Shown one piece after another: positions 43,686 through 52,942 of a stretch of 64,000 bases of DNA. Made by a program: the position numbers and the translations under genes. This DNA comes from Gemmatimonadales bacterium. GTDB taxonomy: Bacteria; Gemmatimonadota; Gemmatimonadetes; Gemmatimonadales; GWC2-71-9. Within the stretch, counting starts at the first letter, position 1; each line of letters opens with the position of its first letter. The notes beneath the pieces were generated by a model. It saw only the letters and a program-made list of their open reading frames with translations. It did not search any database and was not told the origin of the DNA. Location: NCBI GenBank assembly GCA_041390145.1, contig JAWKQM010000003.1, forward strand, positions 124,001-188,000. Direction: 5' to 3'.

Positions 43686-44965
43686 GTACCCGGACCGTCG
43701 AATTCGAGCTGACCACGCCGGGGGTCGACGCCGCCGGCCGCGACATCCGTGTGCCGCTCGGCGTCCAAGGGCACCCGGATGCCGAGATGTCCTCGGAGCA
43801 CGCCCTCATCAACATCGGCCCCCAGCACCCCGCCACCCACGGGGTCCTCCGGCTCGTCATCGAGCTCGACGGCGAGACGGTCGTCCGGTGCATTCCCCAT
43901 ATCGGGTACCTGCACTCGGGCTTCGAGAAGCTGGGGGAGTACCGGCACTACAACCAGATCATCCCGCTGACCGACCGCACCGACTACCTGGCGCCGATGT
44001 CGAACAACGTCGCCCTCGCGCTGGCGGTCGAGAAGCTCATGGACATCCAGATCACCGAGCGCTGCCAGGTGCTCCGGGTCATTGCCTGCGAAATGAGCCG
44101 GATCATCTCGCATATCGTCTGGCTCGGCACCACTGGCATCGACCTCGGGGCCTTTACGCCCTTCCTCTGGCTGTTCCAGCAGCGGGAACTGATCTATGAC
44201 CTGCAGGAGGCGTGGACCGGCGCCCGGCTGACGACCTCGCTGACGCGGGTGGGCGGCATGATGGCCGACGTCCCGGAGGGCTGGGAAGACGGCCTGCGGC
44301 AGTTCTGCCAGGGATTTCCGAAGGTCCTGCGGGAAGTCGACACGATGTTCACCAAGAACGCCATCTGGTGCGGTCGCAACCAGGGCGTCGGGGTCATCAG
44401 CGCGGCCGACGCGATCAACGGGTCGCTCTCGGGCCCGCTCCTGAGGTCCACCGGGGCGGACTACGACGTGCGGAAGGACCGCCCCTACCTTGGCTACGAG
44501 ACGTACGATTTCGACGTCCCCGTCGGCGAGCATGGCGACAACTACGACCGCTACCTGGTGCGGCTGGAGGAGATGTTCCAGTCCACCCGCATCCTCGAGC
44601 AGGCGCTCGACCGGCTGGCCGGCCTGCGCGGCGCGCCGATGAACGTGGCCGACGCGCGGGTCATCCTGCCGCCCAAGTCGCGCGCCATGAGCGACATGGA
44701 GTCGATGATCCACCACTTCAAGCAGGTCATGGAAGGGATTCACCCGCCGGCGGGCGAGGCCTACCTGGGCATCGAAAACCCCAAGGGCGAACTCGGCTAC
44801 TACTTCGTCTCCGACGGCACCGCCAAGCCGGTGCGCTGGCGCATCCGGCCCCCGTCCTTCATCAACCTTTCCGCGCTGCCCCAGATGTGCGAGGGCGCGC
44901 TCCTCAGCGACGTGATCGCGACCAACGCGAGCGTCGATATCGTCATGGGAGAAATCGACCGATGA
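43682..44965 (+). CDS. nuoD: NADH-quinone oxidoreductase subunit D
   Basis: NuoD forms the quinone pocket with NuoB. The 427-residue protein has NIGPQHPATHGVLRL, with the quinone-site His, IPHIGYLHSGFEKLGE, YLAPMSNNVALALAVEKL, GGMMADVPEGW and GELGYYFVSDGTAKPVRWRI. About 35 extra residues precede the conserved core. The GTG start sits in the nuoC stop. Confidence 0.96.
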   Translation: MSTRTVEFELTTPGVDAAGRDIRVPLGVQGHPDAEMSSEHALINIGPQHPATHGVLRLVIELDGETVVRCIPHIGYLHSGFEKLGEYRHYNQIIPLTDRTDYLAPMSNNVALALAVEKLMDIQITERCQVLRVIACEMSRIISHIVWLGTTGIDLGAFTPFLWLFQQRELIYDLQEAWTGARLTTSLTRVGGMMADVPEGWEDGLRQFCQGFPKVLREVDTMFTKNAIWCGRNQGVGVISAADAINGSLSGPLLRSTGADYDVRKDRPYLGYETYDFDVPVGEHGDNYDRYLVRLEEMFQSTRILEQALDRLAGLRGAPMNVADARVILPPKSRAMSDMESMIHHFKQVMEGIHPPAGEAYLGIENPKGELGYYFVSDGTAKPVRWRIRPPSFINLSALPQMCEGALLSDVIATNASVDIVMGEIDR

Positions 44966-45474
44966 GCGGCTCCACGCACGGCCACGCCGATGCGCCCCAT
45001 GCGCCGGTGTTCACGGGGGAGGTCCGCTCGCGGCTCGAGGCGCTCTTCCCGCAGTATCCCACGAAGCAGGCCTGCCTGCTGCCGGCGCTGTGGATGGTGC
45101 AGGAGGAGCGGGGCTGGATTTCCGAGCCGGCCATGGCGGAGGTGGCGGAGGTGCTCGGGCTGACCCCGGCGTACGTGAAGGGGGTCGTGACCTTCTATAC
45201 GATGTACCACACCCATCCGGTCGGGCGGCACTTCATCCAGATCTGCACCACGTCGCCGTGCAACCTGTGCGGCGCCGAGGCGGTCATGGAGGCGTTGTTG
45301 CGCGAGACGGGCTGCGGGGAGCTCGGCGCGACCAGCCCGGACGGCCGGTTCACCGTGTCCGAGGTCGAGTGTCTCGGGGCGTGCGGCTTCGCCACCCCGA
45401 TCATGATCAATGACGACTTCATCGAGAGCGTGACGCCGGAGCGGGTTGCCGGCATCCTGCAGGGGTACAAGTAA
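44962..45474 (+). CDS. nuoE: NADH-quinone oxidoreductase subunit E
   Basis: NuoE binds cluster N1a in the NADH-oxidising head. The 170-residue thioredoxin-like protein has YPTKQACLLPALWMVQEERG, VVTFYTMYHTHPVGR, the first two cluster Cys in CTTSPC and the other two in ECLGACGFAT. It is coupled to nuoD (ATGA) and to nuoF (TAATG). Confidence 0.95.
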   Translation: MSGSTHGHADAPHAPVFTGEVRSRLEALFPQYPTKQACLLPALWMVQEERGWISEPAMAEVAEVLGLTPAYVKGVVTFYTMYHTHPVGRHFIQICTTSPCNLCGAEAVMEALLRETGCGELGATSPDGRFTVSEVECLGACGFATPIMINDDFIESVTPERVAGILQGYK

Positions 45475-46781
45475 TGGGCTATCCGCATCCGTCCCACCCG
45501 AAGGAAACGCCGGTGCTCTCGAAGCACTTCGGCGAGGCCGCGGCGCGGACCTACGAGGGCTGGGTGGAGCGCGGCGGCTACACCGCGCTGCGCAAGGCGA
45601 TGGGCATGACGCCCGAGGCGATCATCGACGAGGTGAAGGCGTCAGGGCTGCGCGGGCGGGGCGGCGCCGGGTTCCCGACCGGGCTGAAGTGGTCCTTCAT
45701 GCCCAAGGGCGACGGCAAACCCCACTACCTCGTCTGCAACGCCGACGAGTCGGAACCCGGCACTTTCAAGGACCGCGAAATCATGCGGTGGACGCCGCAC
45801 CAGCTGATCGAGGGGTGCGCCATCGCGGCGTATGCCATCGGGGCGGAGCGCTGCTACATCTACATCCGGGGCGAGTTCACCGAGCCGCTGGCCATGGTCA
45901 AGGCCGCGGTGGCGGAGGCGTACGCCCACGGCGCGCTCGGCGCCGATGTCTTCGGTTCCGGCAAGCGGATCGACATCGTGGTGCATCGCGGGGCGGGGGC
46001 GTACATCTGCGGCGAAGAGACCGCGATGATGAACTCGATCGAGGGGCGCCGTGGGAACCCGCGCATCAAGCCGCCGTTCCCGGCGCAGGCCGGCCTCTTC
46101 GCCATGCCGACCACCATCAACAATGTCGAGACGCTTTCCGCGGTGCCGCACATCATCAATCGCGGCGGCGAATGGTACAAGGGTCTCTGCCTCAGCAATC
46201 CGAAGTCCACCGGCACCAAGCTGATCTCGGTCTGCGGGCACGTGCAGCGGCCCGGCAATTACGAGGTCACCATGGGCACGTCGATGCAGGAGTTGCTCTT
46301 CGACATGTGCGGCGGCATGAAGCCGGGGCGCACGCTGAAGGCGGTGATCCCCGGCGGTTCCTCGGTGCCGATCATGACGGCGGCCGAGGTGGACGGATGC
46401 CTCCTGGACTACGAAGGGGTCGTCGCGTGCGGCTCGATGCTCGGCTCCGCCGGCATGATCGTCATGGACGACTCCACCGACATGGTCTACCAGATCTGGC
46501 GGCTCGCCCGGTTCTATGCGCACGAGTCCTGCGCCCAGTGCACCCAGTGCCGCGAAGGCACCGCCTGGACCACCAAGATCCTGGAGCGGATTCTGGCCGG
46601 GAAGGGCAAAGAGGCGGACCTGCAGCTGCTGCTCGACCTCTCCGAGAACATGACCGGCAAGACGATCTGCGTGCTGAGCGACTCCTGTGCCGCGCCGATC
46701 GTCAGCGGGATCCAGAAGTTCCGGTCCGAATTCGACGCTTACCTCAGCGGCGCGCGCCAGCCGGCGCTCGCAATGGCCTGA
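45474..46781 (+). CDS. nuoF: NADH-quinone oxidoreductase subunit F
   Basis: NuoF binds NADH, FMN and cluster N3. The 435-residue protein has the FMN loop GLRGRGGAGFPTGLKWSF, the NADH site CNADESEPGTFKDRE, GAGAYICGEETAMMNSIEG, and the N3 ligands ESCAQCTQCREG with the last Cys about 40 residues on in SDSCAAP. The Glu near NADESEPG that limits superoxide release in E. coli is kept. Confidence 0.97.
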   Translation: MGYPHPSHPKETPVLSKHFGEAAARTYEGWVERGGYTALRKAMGMTPEAIIDEVKASGLRGRGGAGFPTGLKWSFMPKGDGKPHYLVCNADESEPGTFKDREIMRWTPHQLIEGCAIAAYAIGAERCYIYIRGEFTEPLAMVKAAVAEAYAHGALGADVFGSGKRIDIVVHRGAGAYICGEETAMMNSIEGRRGNPRIKPPFPAQAGLFAMPTTINNVETLSAVPHIINRGGEWYKGLCLSNPKSTGTKLISVCGHVQRPGNYEVTMGTSMQELLFDMCGGMKPGRTLKAVIPGGSSVPIMTAAEVDGCLLDYEGVVACGSMLGSAGMIVMDDSTDMVYQIWRLARFYAHESCAQCTQCREGTAWTTKILERILAGKGKEADLQLLLDLSENMTGKTICVLSDSCAAPIVSGIQKFRSEFDAYLSGARQPALAMA

Positions 46782-46785
46782 TCCG

Positions 46786-48351
46786 ATGACCGAACGCGTG
46801 ACCGTCACGATCGACGGGGCCCAGGTGAGCGTCCCCAAGGGCACGTCGATCATCGAGGCGGCCAAACAGGCCGGCGTCCTCATCCCGCACTACTGCTACC
46901 ACCCGTCGCTGCCGTCGCCGGCCGTCTGCCGGATGTGCCTGGTGGAGGTGGAGAAGGCCCCGAAGCTGATGCCGGCGTGCGTCACGACCGTCACGGACGG
47001 CCAGGTCGTGCACGTGAACAGCGCGCCGGCAAAGAAGGCACGGGAAGGGGTGCTGGAATTCCTGCTCGCCAACCACCCGCTCGACTGCCCGATCTGCGAC
47101 CAGGCGGGTGAATGCGAGTTGCAGGACTACACCTTCCAGGAAGGCCGTGCCGCCGGGCGGCACGACGACTATCCGAAGCGGTACAATCCCGTCGAGGAGT
47201 TCGGACCCGACGTCCTCTACGTGCCCAACCGGTGCATCCTCTGCACGCGGTGCGTGCGGTTCATGGACGACGTCGCCGGGGACGGGGTCCTCAACGTCTC
47301 GGAACGGGGTGACCGGGCCACCATCGGGATCTTTCCCGACCGCGAGCTCGATCACCCCTGGGCGGGCAACGTGGTGGACCTGTGCCCCGTCGGCTCGCTC
47401 ATCTCCAAGGACTTTCTGCACAAGGCGCGCGCCTGGGACCTCGATCGCACGGCCAGCATCTGCCCCGGCTGCACCCAGGGGTGCAACATCACGATCGACA
47501 CCCGCGACAATACTGTGGTCCGCCTGCGGCCTCGCGCCAACCTCGAGGTCAACCGTCACTTCATGTGCGACGAAGGGCGGATGCACTATCGGTGGATGAA
47601 TCGGGGCGACCGGGTGGAGGCGCCCCTCGTGCGCGAAGGCGACGGGCAGCGCCCCGTCGACTGGGAAACGGCCCTCGACCACCTTGGGCAGATGGTCCGG
47701 GGCGGCGCCGGATCCGCGGTGGTGCTCGCCTCGCCTCGCGCGAGCCTCGAGTCACTCGGGTGGGTCAGCCGTCTCCTCGGCCGCTACCAGGTGACCGGGG
47801 CGGTGCAGGTGCCGATGGGCGACGAGGAGCCCCTCGCCGGCGTCCCCGGATTGGCGCTGCGCGCTGAGCGGGCACCGAACCTCCAGGGCGCCCGTGCGCT
47901 GGGCCTGGACGCGGCCTGGGACGCGGCGGTCGCGGCGGCCGCCAAGGCCTCCCTCGTGATTGTGCTTGATGCGACGCTCACGGAGGCGGAGGCCGGTACC
48001 CTGGCCAAGGCGGGAAGCGTCGTGGTGTTCGCCACGGTGGAAGCGGAGGCATGGGCCCACGCCGGGCTCGTCCTGCCGGTCACCACCATGGCCGAGGAGC
48101 ATGGCACCTGGATGAATCGCGACGGGCGGGTGCAGCGGTATCAGCAGGCCAAGGCGGGCCCGGGGATGGCGCGCCCGGCGTGGTGGATTGCTGCCGGCGC
48201 CATCGATGGCGCCGCCGAGGCACCGGCCACCGCCGCCGAGGCGTTTGCGGCGCTGGGCGCCGACTGGCCGGCGCTGGCTGGGCTCTCCTATGCCGACCTC
48301 GGCCTGAGCGGTCGCACGTCGGCCGCCGTCGCGGCGGGGGCGGCCCGGTGA
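46786..48351 (+). CDS. nuoG: NADH-quinone oxidoreductase subunit G, short form
   Basis: NuoG carries several iron-sulfur clusters of complex I. The N-terminal half has a 2Fe-2S set (CYHPSLPSPAVCRMC and a later Cys), the His-plus-Cys set HPLDCPICDQAGEC, the N4 set in NRCILCTRC and DLCPVGS, and the extra N7 set CPGCTQGC with a far Cys in FMCDEGR. The molybdopterin-like region after residue 280 is short and Ala-rich. The whole protein is 521 residues against about 700-900 in many bacteria. It starts 4 bases after nuoF and overlaps nuoH (GTGA). Confidence 0.94.
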   Translation: MTERVTVTIDGAQVSVPKGTSIIEAAKQAGVLIPHYCYHPSLPSPAVCRMCLVEVEKAPKLMPACVTTVTDGQVVHVNSAPAKKAREGVLEFLLANHPLDCPICDQAGECELQDYTFQEGRAAGRHDDYPKRYNPVEEFGPDVLYVPNRCILCTRCVRFMDDVAGDGVLNVSERGDRATIGIFPDRELDHPWAGNVVDLCPVGSLISKDFLHKARAWDLDRTASICPGCTQGCNITIDTRDNTVVRLRPRANLEVNRHFMCDEGRMHYRWMNRGDRVEAPLVREGDGQRPVDWETALDHLGQMVRGGAGSAVVLASPRASLESLGWVSRLLGRYQVTGAVQVPMGDEEPLAGVPGLALRAERAPNLQGARALGLDAAWDAAVAAAAKASLVIVLDATLTEAEAGTLAKAGSVVVFATVEAEAWAHAGLVLPVTTMAEEHGTWMNRDGRVQRYQQAKAGPGMARPAWWIAAGAIDGAAEAPATAAEAFAALGADWPALAGLSYADLGLSGRTSAAVAAGAAR

Positions 48352-49589
48352 CCCCTGAACTGAAGGGCTTTGTGCTGGTGGCGCTCGTCAAGACGGTGGC
48401 GGTGTTCACCTTCCTGATGCTGCTCGTGGCCTACTCGACGCTGCTGGAGCGCTGGATCGCGTCGTGGATGCAGGACCGCATCGGCCCCAACCGCGCCGGT
48501 CCCAAGGGGCTGCTCCAGCCGATCGCCGACGGCATCAAGAACCTCCTCAAGGAGGAGGTCATTCCCGATGGCGCCAACAAGGTCTTCTTCGTCATCGCCC
48601 CGGCGATTTCGTTGATGGCGGCGCTGATCATTCCGTTGACGATCCCCTGGGCGGCGCCGATCCCGCTCGAGTTCGACATCACGCTGCCGCTGCTCGGCCG
48701 GTTTGTCCACCACGGCGCCACGGCGGCCACGGTGACGGCCCTGCCGATCGGGTTCCTGTTCGTGCTCGCCATCAGCTCGGTCGGCGTGTACGGCATCGCC
48801 CTCGGCGGGTGGGCGTCCAACAACAAGTACAGTCTCCTGGGCGGCCTGCGCGCCACCGCCCAGATGGTCTCCTATGAAGTGGCGATGGGGCTCAGCCTCA
48901 TTCCGGTCCTCCTCCTGGTCGGCAATGTCTCGTTCGTCGAGATCGTGGCAGCACAGCAGCAGGCCCGCTTCGGGTGGCTCGTCCTCCCCCTGGCCCTCTC
49001 CGCCTTCATGTTCCTGGTGTCGGGGTTCGCGGAGACGAATCGCGTGCCCTTCGACATGCCGGAAGCGGAATCGGAACTCGTGGCGGGGTACCACACCGAA
49101 TACAGCTCGATGAAGTTCTCCGCCTTCATGATCGCGGAGTTCGCCGGGATGGTGACCATCTCCATGATGTTCGTCACCCTCTTCCTCGGCGGGTGGGACA
49201 TCCCGTTCACCCACTGGGACGAGACGGTTGGCATGCCGCAGTTCCTGGCGACGGCCGTTCTCTTCTTCCTGAAGGTCCTGTTCTTCCTCTTCCTGTTCAT
49301 GTGGGTGCGGTGGACCCTGCCGCGCTTCCGGTACGACCAGCTGATGGCGCTCGGATGGAAGGTCTTCATCCCGATGGGCCTGGCCTACATCCTGTTCATC
49401 GCCGTGGCGCTGTGGGTGGTGGACGGCCCCCTCGGCACGGTGAACCCGGCGGCTCGGTTCGGCCTGCTCTTCCTCTTCAATCTTCCGGTGCTCGTGCTTG
49501 TCTTCCGGGTGCTGGACCGCGGTCGGTTGATCCGCGGCGTCTCCGTTCCCGCTCCCGCGTCGGCCCCACGGCCGGCACGGGTGTCCTGA
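48348..49589 (+). CDS. nuoH: NADH-quinone oxidoreductase subunit H
   Basis: NuoH is the membrane subunit that forms the entry of the quinone channel. The 413-residue protein has about eight helices, with the signature LLERWIASWMQDRIGPNRAG, GGWASNNKYSLLGGLRATAQ, VSGFAETNRVPFDMPEAESE and GYHTEYSSMKF. The GTG start overlaps nuoG. A Pro/Ala-rich C-terminal tail is longer than usual. Confidence 0.96.
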   Translation: MTPELKGFVLVALVKTVAVFTFLMLLVAYSTLLERWIASWMQDRIGPNRAGPKGLLQPIADGIKNLLKEEVIPDGANKVFFVIAPAISLMAALIIPLTIPWAAPIPLEFDITLPLLGRFVHHGATAATVTALPIGFLFVLAISSVGVYGIALGGWASNNKYSLLGGLRATAQMVSYEVAMGLSLIPVLLLVGNVSFVEIVAAQQQARFGWLVLPLALSAFMFLVSGFAETNRVPFDMPEAESELVAGYHTEYSSMKFSAFMIAEFAGMVTISMMFVTLFLGGWDIPFTHWDETVGMPQFLATAVLFFLKVLFFLFLFMWVRWTLPRFRYDQLMALGWKVFIPMGLAYILFIAVALWVVDGPLGTVNPAARFGLLFLFNLPVLVLVFRVLDRGRLIRGVSVPAPASAPRPARVS

Positions 49590-49599
49590 GGGGTCCGCC

Positions 49600-50106
49600 A
49601 TGGCGATCGGCGTCAAGGTTATGCAGCGCCCCGGGCGCGAGGCCAGCTACATGCGCGCCACCCTGAAGGGCATGGCGCTCACCTTCCGGCATCTCTTCCG
49701 CAAGAAAGTCACGATGCAGTACCCGGAGGAGCGCAGCACCGAGACGTGGACCATCAGCCCACGCTGGCGCGGCACCCACCGGATGCTCACCGACGAGCAG
49801 GGGCGCTCCAAGTGCGTCGCCTGCGGGCTCTGCCCCCAGATCTGCCCGGCCAACTGCATCAAGCTGGTACCGGGGGAGGATGAGGACGGCAACCGGTACC
49901 CCCTGATCTATGAGATCGACGAGTTTCGCTGCGTCTTCTGCGGGTATTGCCAGGAAGTCTGCCCGGAAGAGGCCATCCATGTGGGCGTGCACTACGAGAA
50001 CGCGGAATTCGAGCGTGGACGGTTCGTCTACGATCTCGAGCGGCTCTCGGCCCAGACGCATCCGGTCTCGAGTCTCTGGGATCCGACGGATCCGAGGGGG
50101 GAGTAG
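49600..50106 (+). CDS. nuoI: NADH-quinone oxidoreductase subunit I
   Basis: NuoI holds clusters N6a and N6b, passing electrons to NuoB. The 168-residue protein has two CxxCxxCxxxCP sets: CVACGLCPQICPANCI and CVFCGYCQEVCPEEAI. Its N-terminus (MQRPGREASYMRATLKGMAL) is the amphipathic anchor. nuoJ begins directly after its stop. Confidence 0.95.
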   Translation: MAIGVKVMQRPGREASYMRATLKGMALTFRHLFRKKVTMQYPEERSTETWTISPRWRGTHRMLTDEQGRSKCVACGLCPQICPANCIKLVPGEDEDGNRYPLIYEIDEFRCVFCGYCQEVCPEEAIHVGVHYENAEFERGRFVYDLERLSAQTHPVSSLWDPTDPRGE

Positions 50107-50661
50107 GTGGCCGACACGATCTTCATGGCGCTGGGGACCATCGCCGTCCTCTCCGCGATCTTCTGCATTTTTCAGCGGAATGCGCTGGCGGCCGCCATCT
50201 GGCTGGTCGTCACCATGCTGTCGCTGGCCGGGATGTACCTGATCCTCGGCGCGCCGTTCATCGCGGCGATCCAGGTGCTCGTCTACACCGGCGCCATCAT
50301 GGTGCTCTTCATCTTCGTCATCATGCTGCTCAATCTCGGCGAAGGGGTGAGCGACATCCGCGGCCCGGGGGCAAAGGCGCTGGCGGTGGTCCTCGGCGTG
50401 GGCGCGGCCACCTTTCTCCTCCGCCTTGCGGGCTATGATCCCGCCCGGCTGGCGTTCGAGCTGACGGGCGGCACCAACCTCCCGCCCGCCGCGGTGTTCG
50501 AGACCGCCGAACTTGCCCGCCGGTCGGCGGAAGCGCAGGGCGTCGTCGGCGCGATCGCCGGTCCTCTCTTCTCCACCTATCTCGTCCCCTTCGAGGTCAC
50601 CTCGCTGCTGCTGCTCGCGGCCATCATCGGGGCCGTCGTGCTGGCCAAGAGGAGGATCTGA
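50107..50661 (+). CDS. nuoJ: NADH-quinone oxidoreductase subunit J
   Basis: NuoJ is a membrane subunit with five helices, next to NuoA and NuoK. The 184-residue protein has the conserved LAGMYLILGAPFIAAIQVLVYTGAIMVLFIFVIMLLNLG segment including its pi-bulge Tyr, and a last helix VTSLLLLAAIIGAVVLAKR. GTG is the start, with a G-rich ribosome site in the end of nuoI. It overlaps nuoK by one base. Confidence 0.94.
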   Translation: MADTIFMALGTIAVLSAIFCIFQRNALAAAIWLVVTMLSLAGMYLILGAPFIAAIQVLVYTGAIMVLFIFVIMLLNLGEGVSDIRGPGAKALAVVLGVGAATFLLRLAGYDPARLAFELTGGTNLPPAAVFETAELARRSAEAQGVVGAIAGPLFSTYLVPFEVTSLLLLAAIIGAVVLAKRRI

Positions 50662-50957
50662 TGCTCCTCGGTCCGGCGCTGGCCTTTTCGGCCCTGCTGT
50701 TCTCGATCGGCGTCGTCGGCGTGCTGATGCGCCGTAACGCCATCGTGCTCTTCATGTGCATCGAGCTCATGCTCAACGCCGTCAACCTGACGTTCGTCGC
50801 CCTGGCCCAGTACCACGGCGTCGGCGGGCAGTTGATGGTGTTCTTCGTCATGGCTGTCGCCGCCGCCGAGGCGGCGGTCGGGCTGGCCATCATCCTCGCG
50901 GTCTTCCGGCACACCACCTCGGTGGACCTGAAGACCAACACCCTCTTGCAGGGCTGA
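50661..50957 (+). CDS. nuoK: NADH-quinone oxidoreductase subunit K
   Basis: NuoK is a three-helix membrane subunit in the proton path. The 98-residue protein has GVLMRRNAIVLFMCIELMLNAVNLTFVA, with the functionally needed Glu in the ELMLNA helix, and a second Glu in AAAEAAVGLAIILAVFR. It is coupled to nuoJ by TGATG. Confidence 0.95.
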   Translation: MLLGPALAFSALLFSIGVVGVLMRRNAIVLFMCIELMLNAVNLTFVALAQYHGVGGQLMVFFVMAVAAAEAAVGLAIILAVFRHTTSVDLKTNTLLQG

Positions 50958-50959
50958 CG

Positions 50960-52936
50960 ATGTACGTCTCCGCCAACCTCATCTGGCTCGCCGTCGCCCT
51001 GCCGCTCGCCGGGTTCCTGATCAACGGCGCGCTGTCGATCTGGCGCCCCGGCGCCAAGACCGCCGTGAGTATCGTCGGCCCGGCGGTCTTGCTGGGGGCC
51101 TTCGCGGTCGTGGCGCTGGTCTTTCGGAGCTATGCCGCCGCGAACCTCAGCGCTGCCGAAGTGGTCCCGCTCTGGACCTGGCTGCCGGTCGGGGCGCTCC
51201 GGATCGAACTCAGCCTCCTCGTCGACCGGCTCTCGCTGGTGATGCTCCTGGTCGTGACCGGTGTCGGCAGCCTGATCCACCTCTTCAGCATCGGCTACAT
51301 GCGGAGTGATCCGGGGTACGCCCGGTACTTTGCCTACCTGAACCTGTTCGTCGTGTTCATGCTGATGCTGGTGCTCGGCTCAAGCCTGCCGGTCCTGTTC
51401 ATCGGCTGGGAGGGGGTCGGACTCTGCTCCTACCTCCTCATCGGATTCTGGTACGGCGACAAGGCCAACGCCGATGCGGGGAAGAAGGCGTTCCTGGTCA
51501 ACCGGATCGGCGACTTCGGGTTCATGGTGGCCATGTTCATCATCTGGGTCACCCTTGGGAGCCTGAACTTCCTGGACATCGCGGAGCTGGCCCCGCAGCA
51601 CCTGGCGGCCGGCGGCGCGGTGGTCACGACGATCACCCTCTTCCTGTTCCTGGGGTGCACCGGCAAGTCGGCGCAGATTCCCCTCTACATCTGGCTGCCC
51701 GACGCCATGGCGGGCCCGACCCCCGTCTCCGCGCTCATCCACGCCGCCACGATGGTCACGGCCGGCGTCTATCTCGTGGCGCGCACCAACATCCTCTTCG
51801 CGATGGCCCCGGTGTCGAGCACCGTCGTGGCGGGCGTCGGCGCCCTCACGGCGCTTTTCGCCGCCACGATCGGGCTCCGGCAGTACGACATCAAGAAGGT
51901 CCTGGCGTACTCGACGGTGTCCCAGCTCGGATACATGTTCCTGGCCGTCGGCACGGGGGCCTACGTCGCGGGCGTGTTCCACCTCGTCACCCACGCCTTC
52001 TTCAAGGCGCTCCTCTTCCTCGGCGCGGGCAGCGTCATCCACTCGATGCACCACGCCTACCATGCGACCCATTCGCACGAGGACGCGCAGGATATGCGCA
52101 ACATGGGGGGGCTCCGGCGTGCCATGCCCTGGACCTTCGCCCTCATGGCCATTGCGACGCTCGCCATCGCGGGCATCCCCCCGTTCTCGGGCTTCTTCTC
52201 GAAGGACGAGATCCTCGCCGCCGCGTTCGCACGGGGCGCGGAGCTTCCTCTCTTCCGCGTGTTCTGGCTCTTCGGCGTCATAGCCGCCGCGCTGACCGCG
52301 TTCTACATGGCCCGCCTCATGGCGATGACCTTCTTCGGTGAGAATCGGACCGGCGCGGAAGAGCAGAAGCATCTTCACGAGGCGCCGGCCATCATGACCG
52401 TCCCGCTCGCGGTGCTGGGTGTCCTCAGCGCCGTCGGCGGCATGCTGAACCTGCCGGCGCTGTTCGGGGGCCATGCCCGCCTCGAGCACTGGCTCGATCC
52501 GGTCATCGAAGGGGCGCACCACTACTTCCCGCTCGAGATGCCCCACGGGCAGACGGAGTTCGTTCTGATCGGGCTGGCGATTGCGATTGCGGTGGGCGGG
52601 CTGATTGCCGGATGGCGGGTCACGATGTCCCGGCCGATCCTGCCGGCCAGGGAGGCGGCGCCCGAGGTGGGGTTCTGGAAGGTGCTCTACCACAAGTACT
52701 ACGTGGACGAGATCTACGCCGCCCTCATCGTCCGGCCGCTGCTGCGCTTCTCGGATCGCGTGCTCTGGAAGGACGTGGATCAGGGGATCATCGACCGTGG
52801 GGGAGTGGAGGGCTCGGCCCGGCTGGCGAGCTCCCTGGGGTGGATCGGAACCCGGCTCCAGACCGGCCAGGTCGGCGTCTACCTGACCGTGTTCCTCGTG
52901 GGTGCGCTCGGCATCTTCTTCGTCGTGATGGGCTGA
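50960..52936 (+). CDS. nuoL: NADH-quinone oxidoreductase subunit L
   Basis: NuoL is a large antiporter-like proton-pumping subunit. The 658-residue protein has FIGWEGVGLCSYLLIGFWY, the antiporter core GKSAQIPLYIWLPDAMAGPTPVSALIHAATMVTAGVY with its Lys and His, KVLAYSTVSQLGYMFLA, and THAFFKALLFLGAGSVIH. The C-terminal part has the long amphipathic helix region (EVGFWKVLYHKYYVDEIYA) that braces NuoM and NuoN. The ATG lies two bases after nuoK. Confidence 0.96.
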   Translation: MYVSANLIWLAVALPLAGFLINGALSIWRPGAKTAVSIVGPAVLLGAFAVVALVFRSYAAANLSAAEVVPLWTWLPVGALRIELSLLVDRLSLVMLLVVTGVGSLIHLFSIGYMRSDPGYARYFAYLNLFVVFMLMLVLGSSLPVLFIGWEGVGLCSYLLIGFWYGDKANADAGKKAFLVNRIGDFGFMVAMFIIWVTLGSLNFLDIAELAPQHLAAGGAVVTTITLFLFLGCTGKSAQIPLYIWLPDAMAGPTPVSALIHAATMVTAGVYLVARTNILFAMAPVSSTVVAGVGALTALFAATIGLRQYDIKKVLAYSTVSQLGYMFLAVGTGAYVAGVFHLVTHAFFKALLFLGAGSVIHSMHHAYHATHSHEDAQDMRNMGGLRRAMPWTFALMAIATLAIAGIPPFSGFFSKDEILAAAFARGAELPLFRVFWLFGVIAAALTAFYMARLMAMTFFGENRTGAEEQKHLHEAPAIMTVPLAVLGVLSAVGGMLNLPALFGGHARLEHWLDPVIEGAHHYFPLEMPHGQTEFVLIGLAIAIAVGGLIAGWRVTMSRPILPAREAAPEVGFWKVLYHKYYVDEIYAALIVRPLLRFSDRVLWKDVDQGIIDRGGVEGSARLASSLGWIGTRLQTGQVGVYLTVFLVGALGIFFVVMG

Positions 52937-52942
52937 CCCGCT

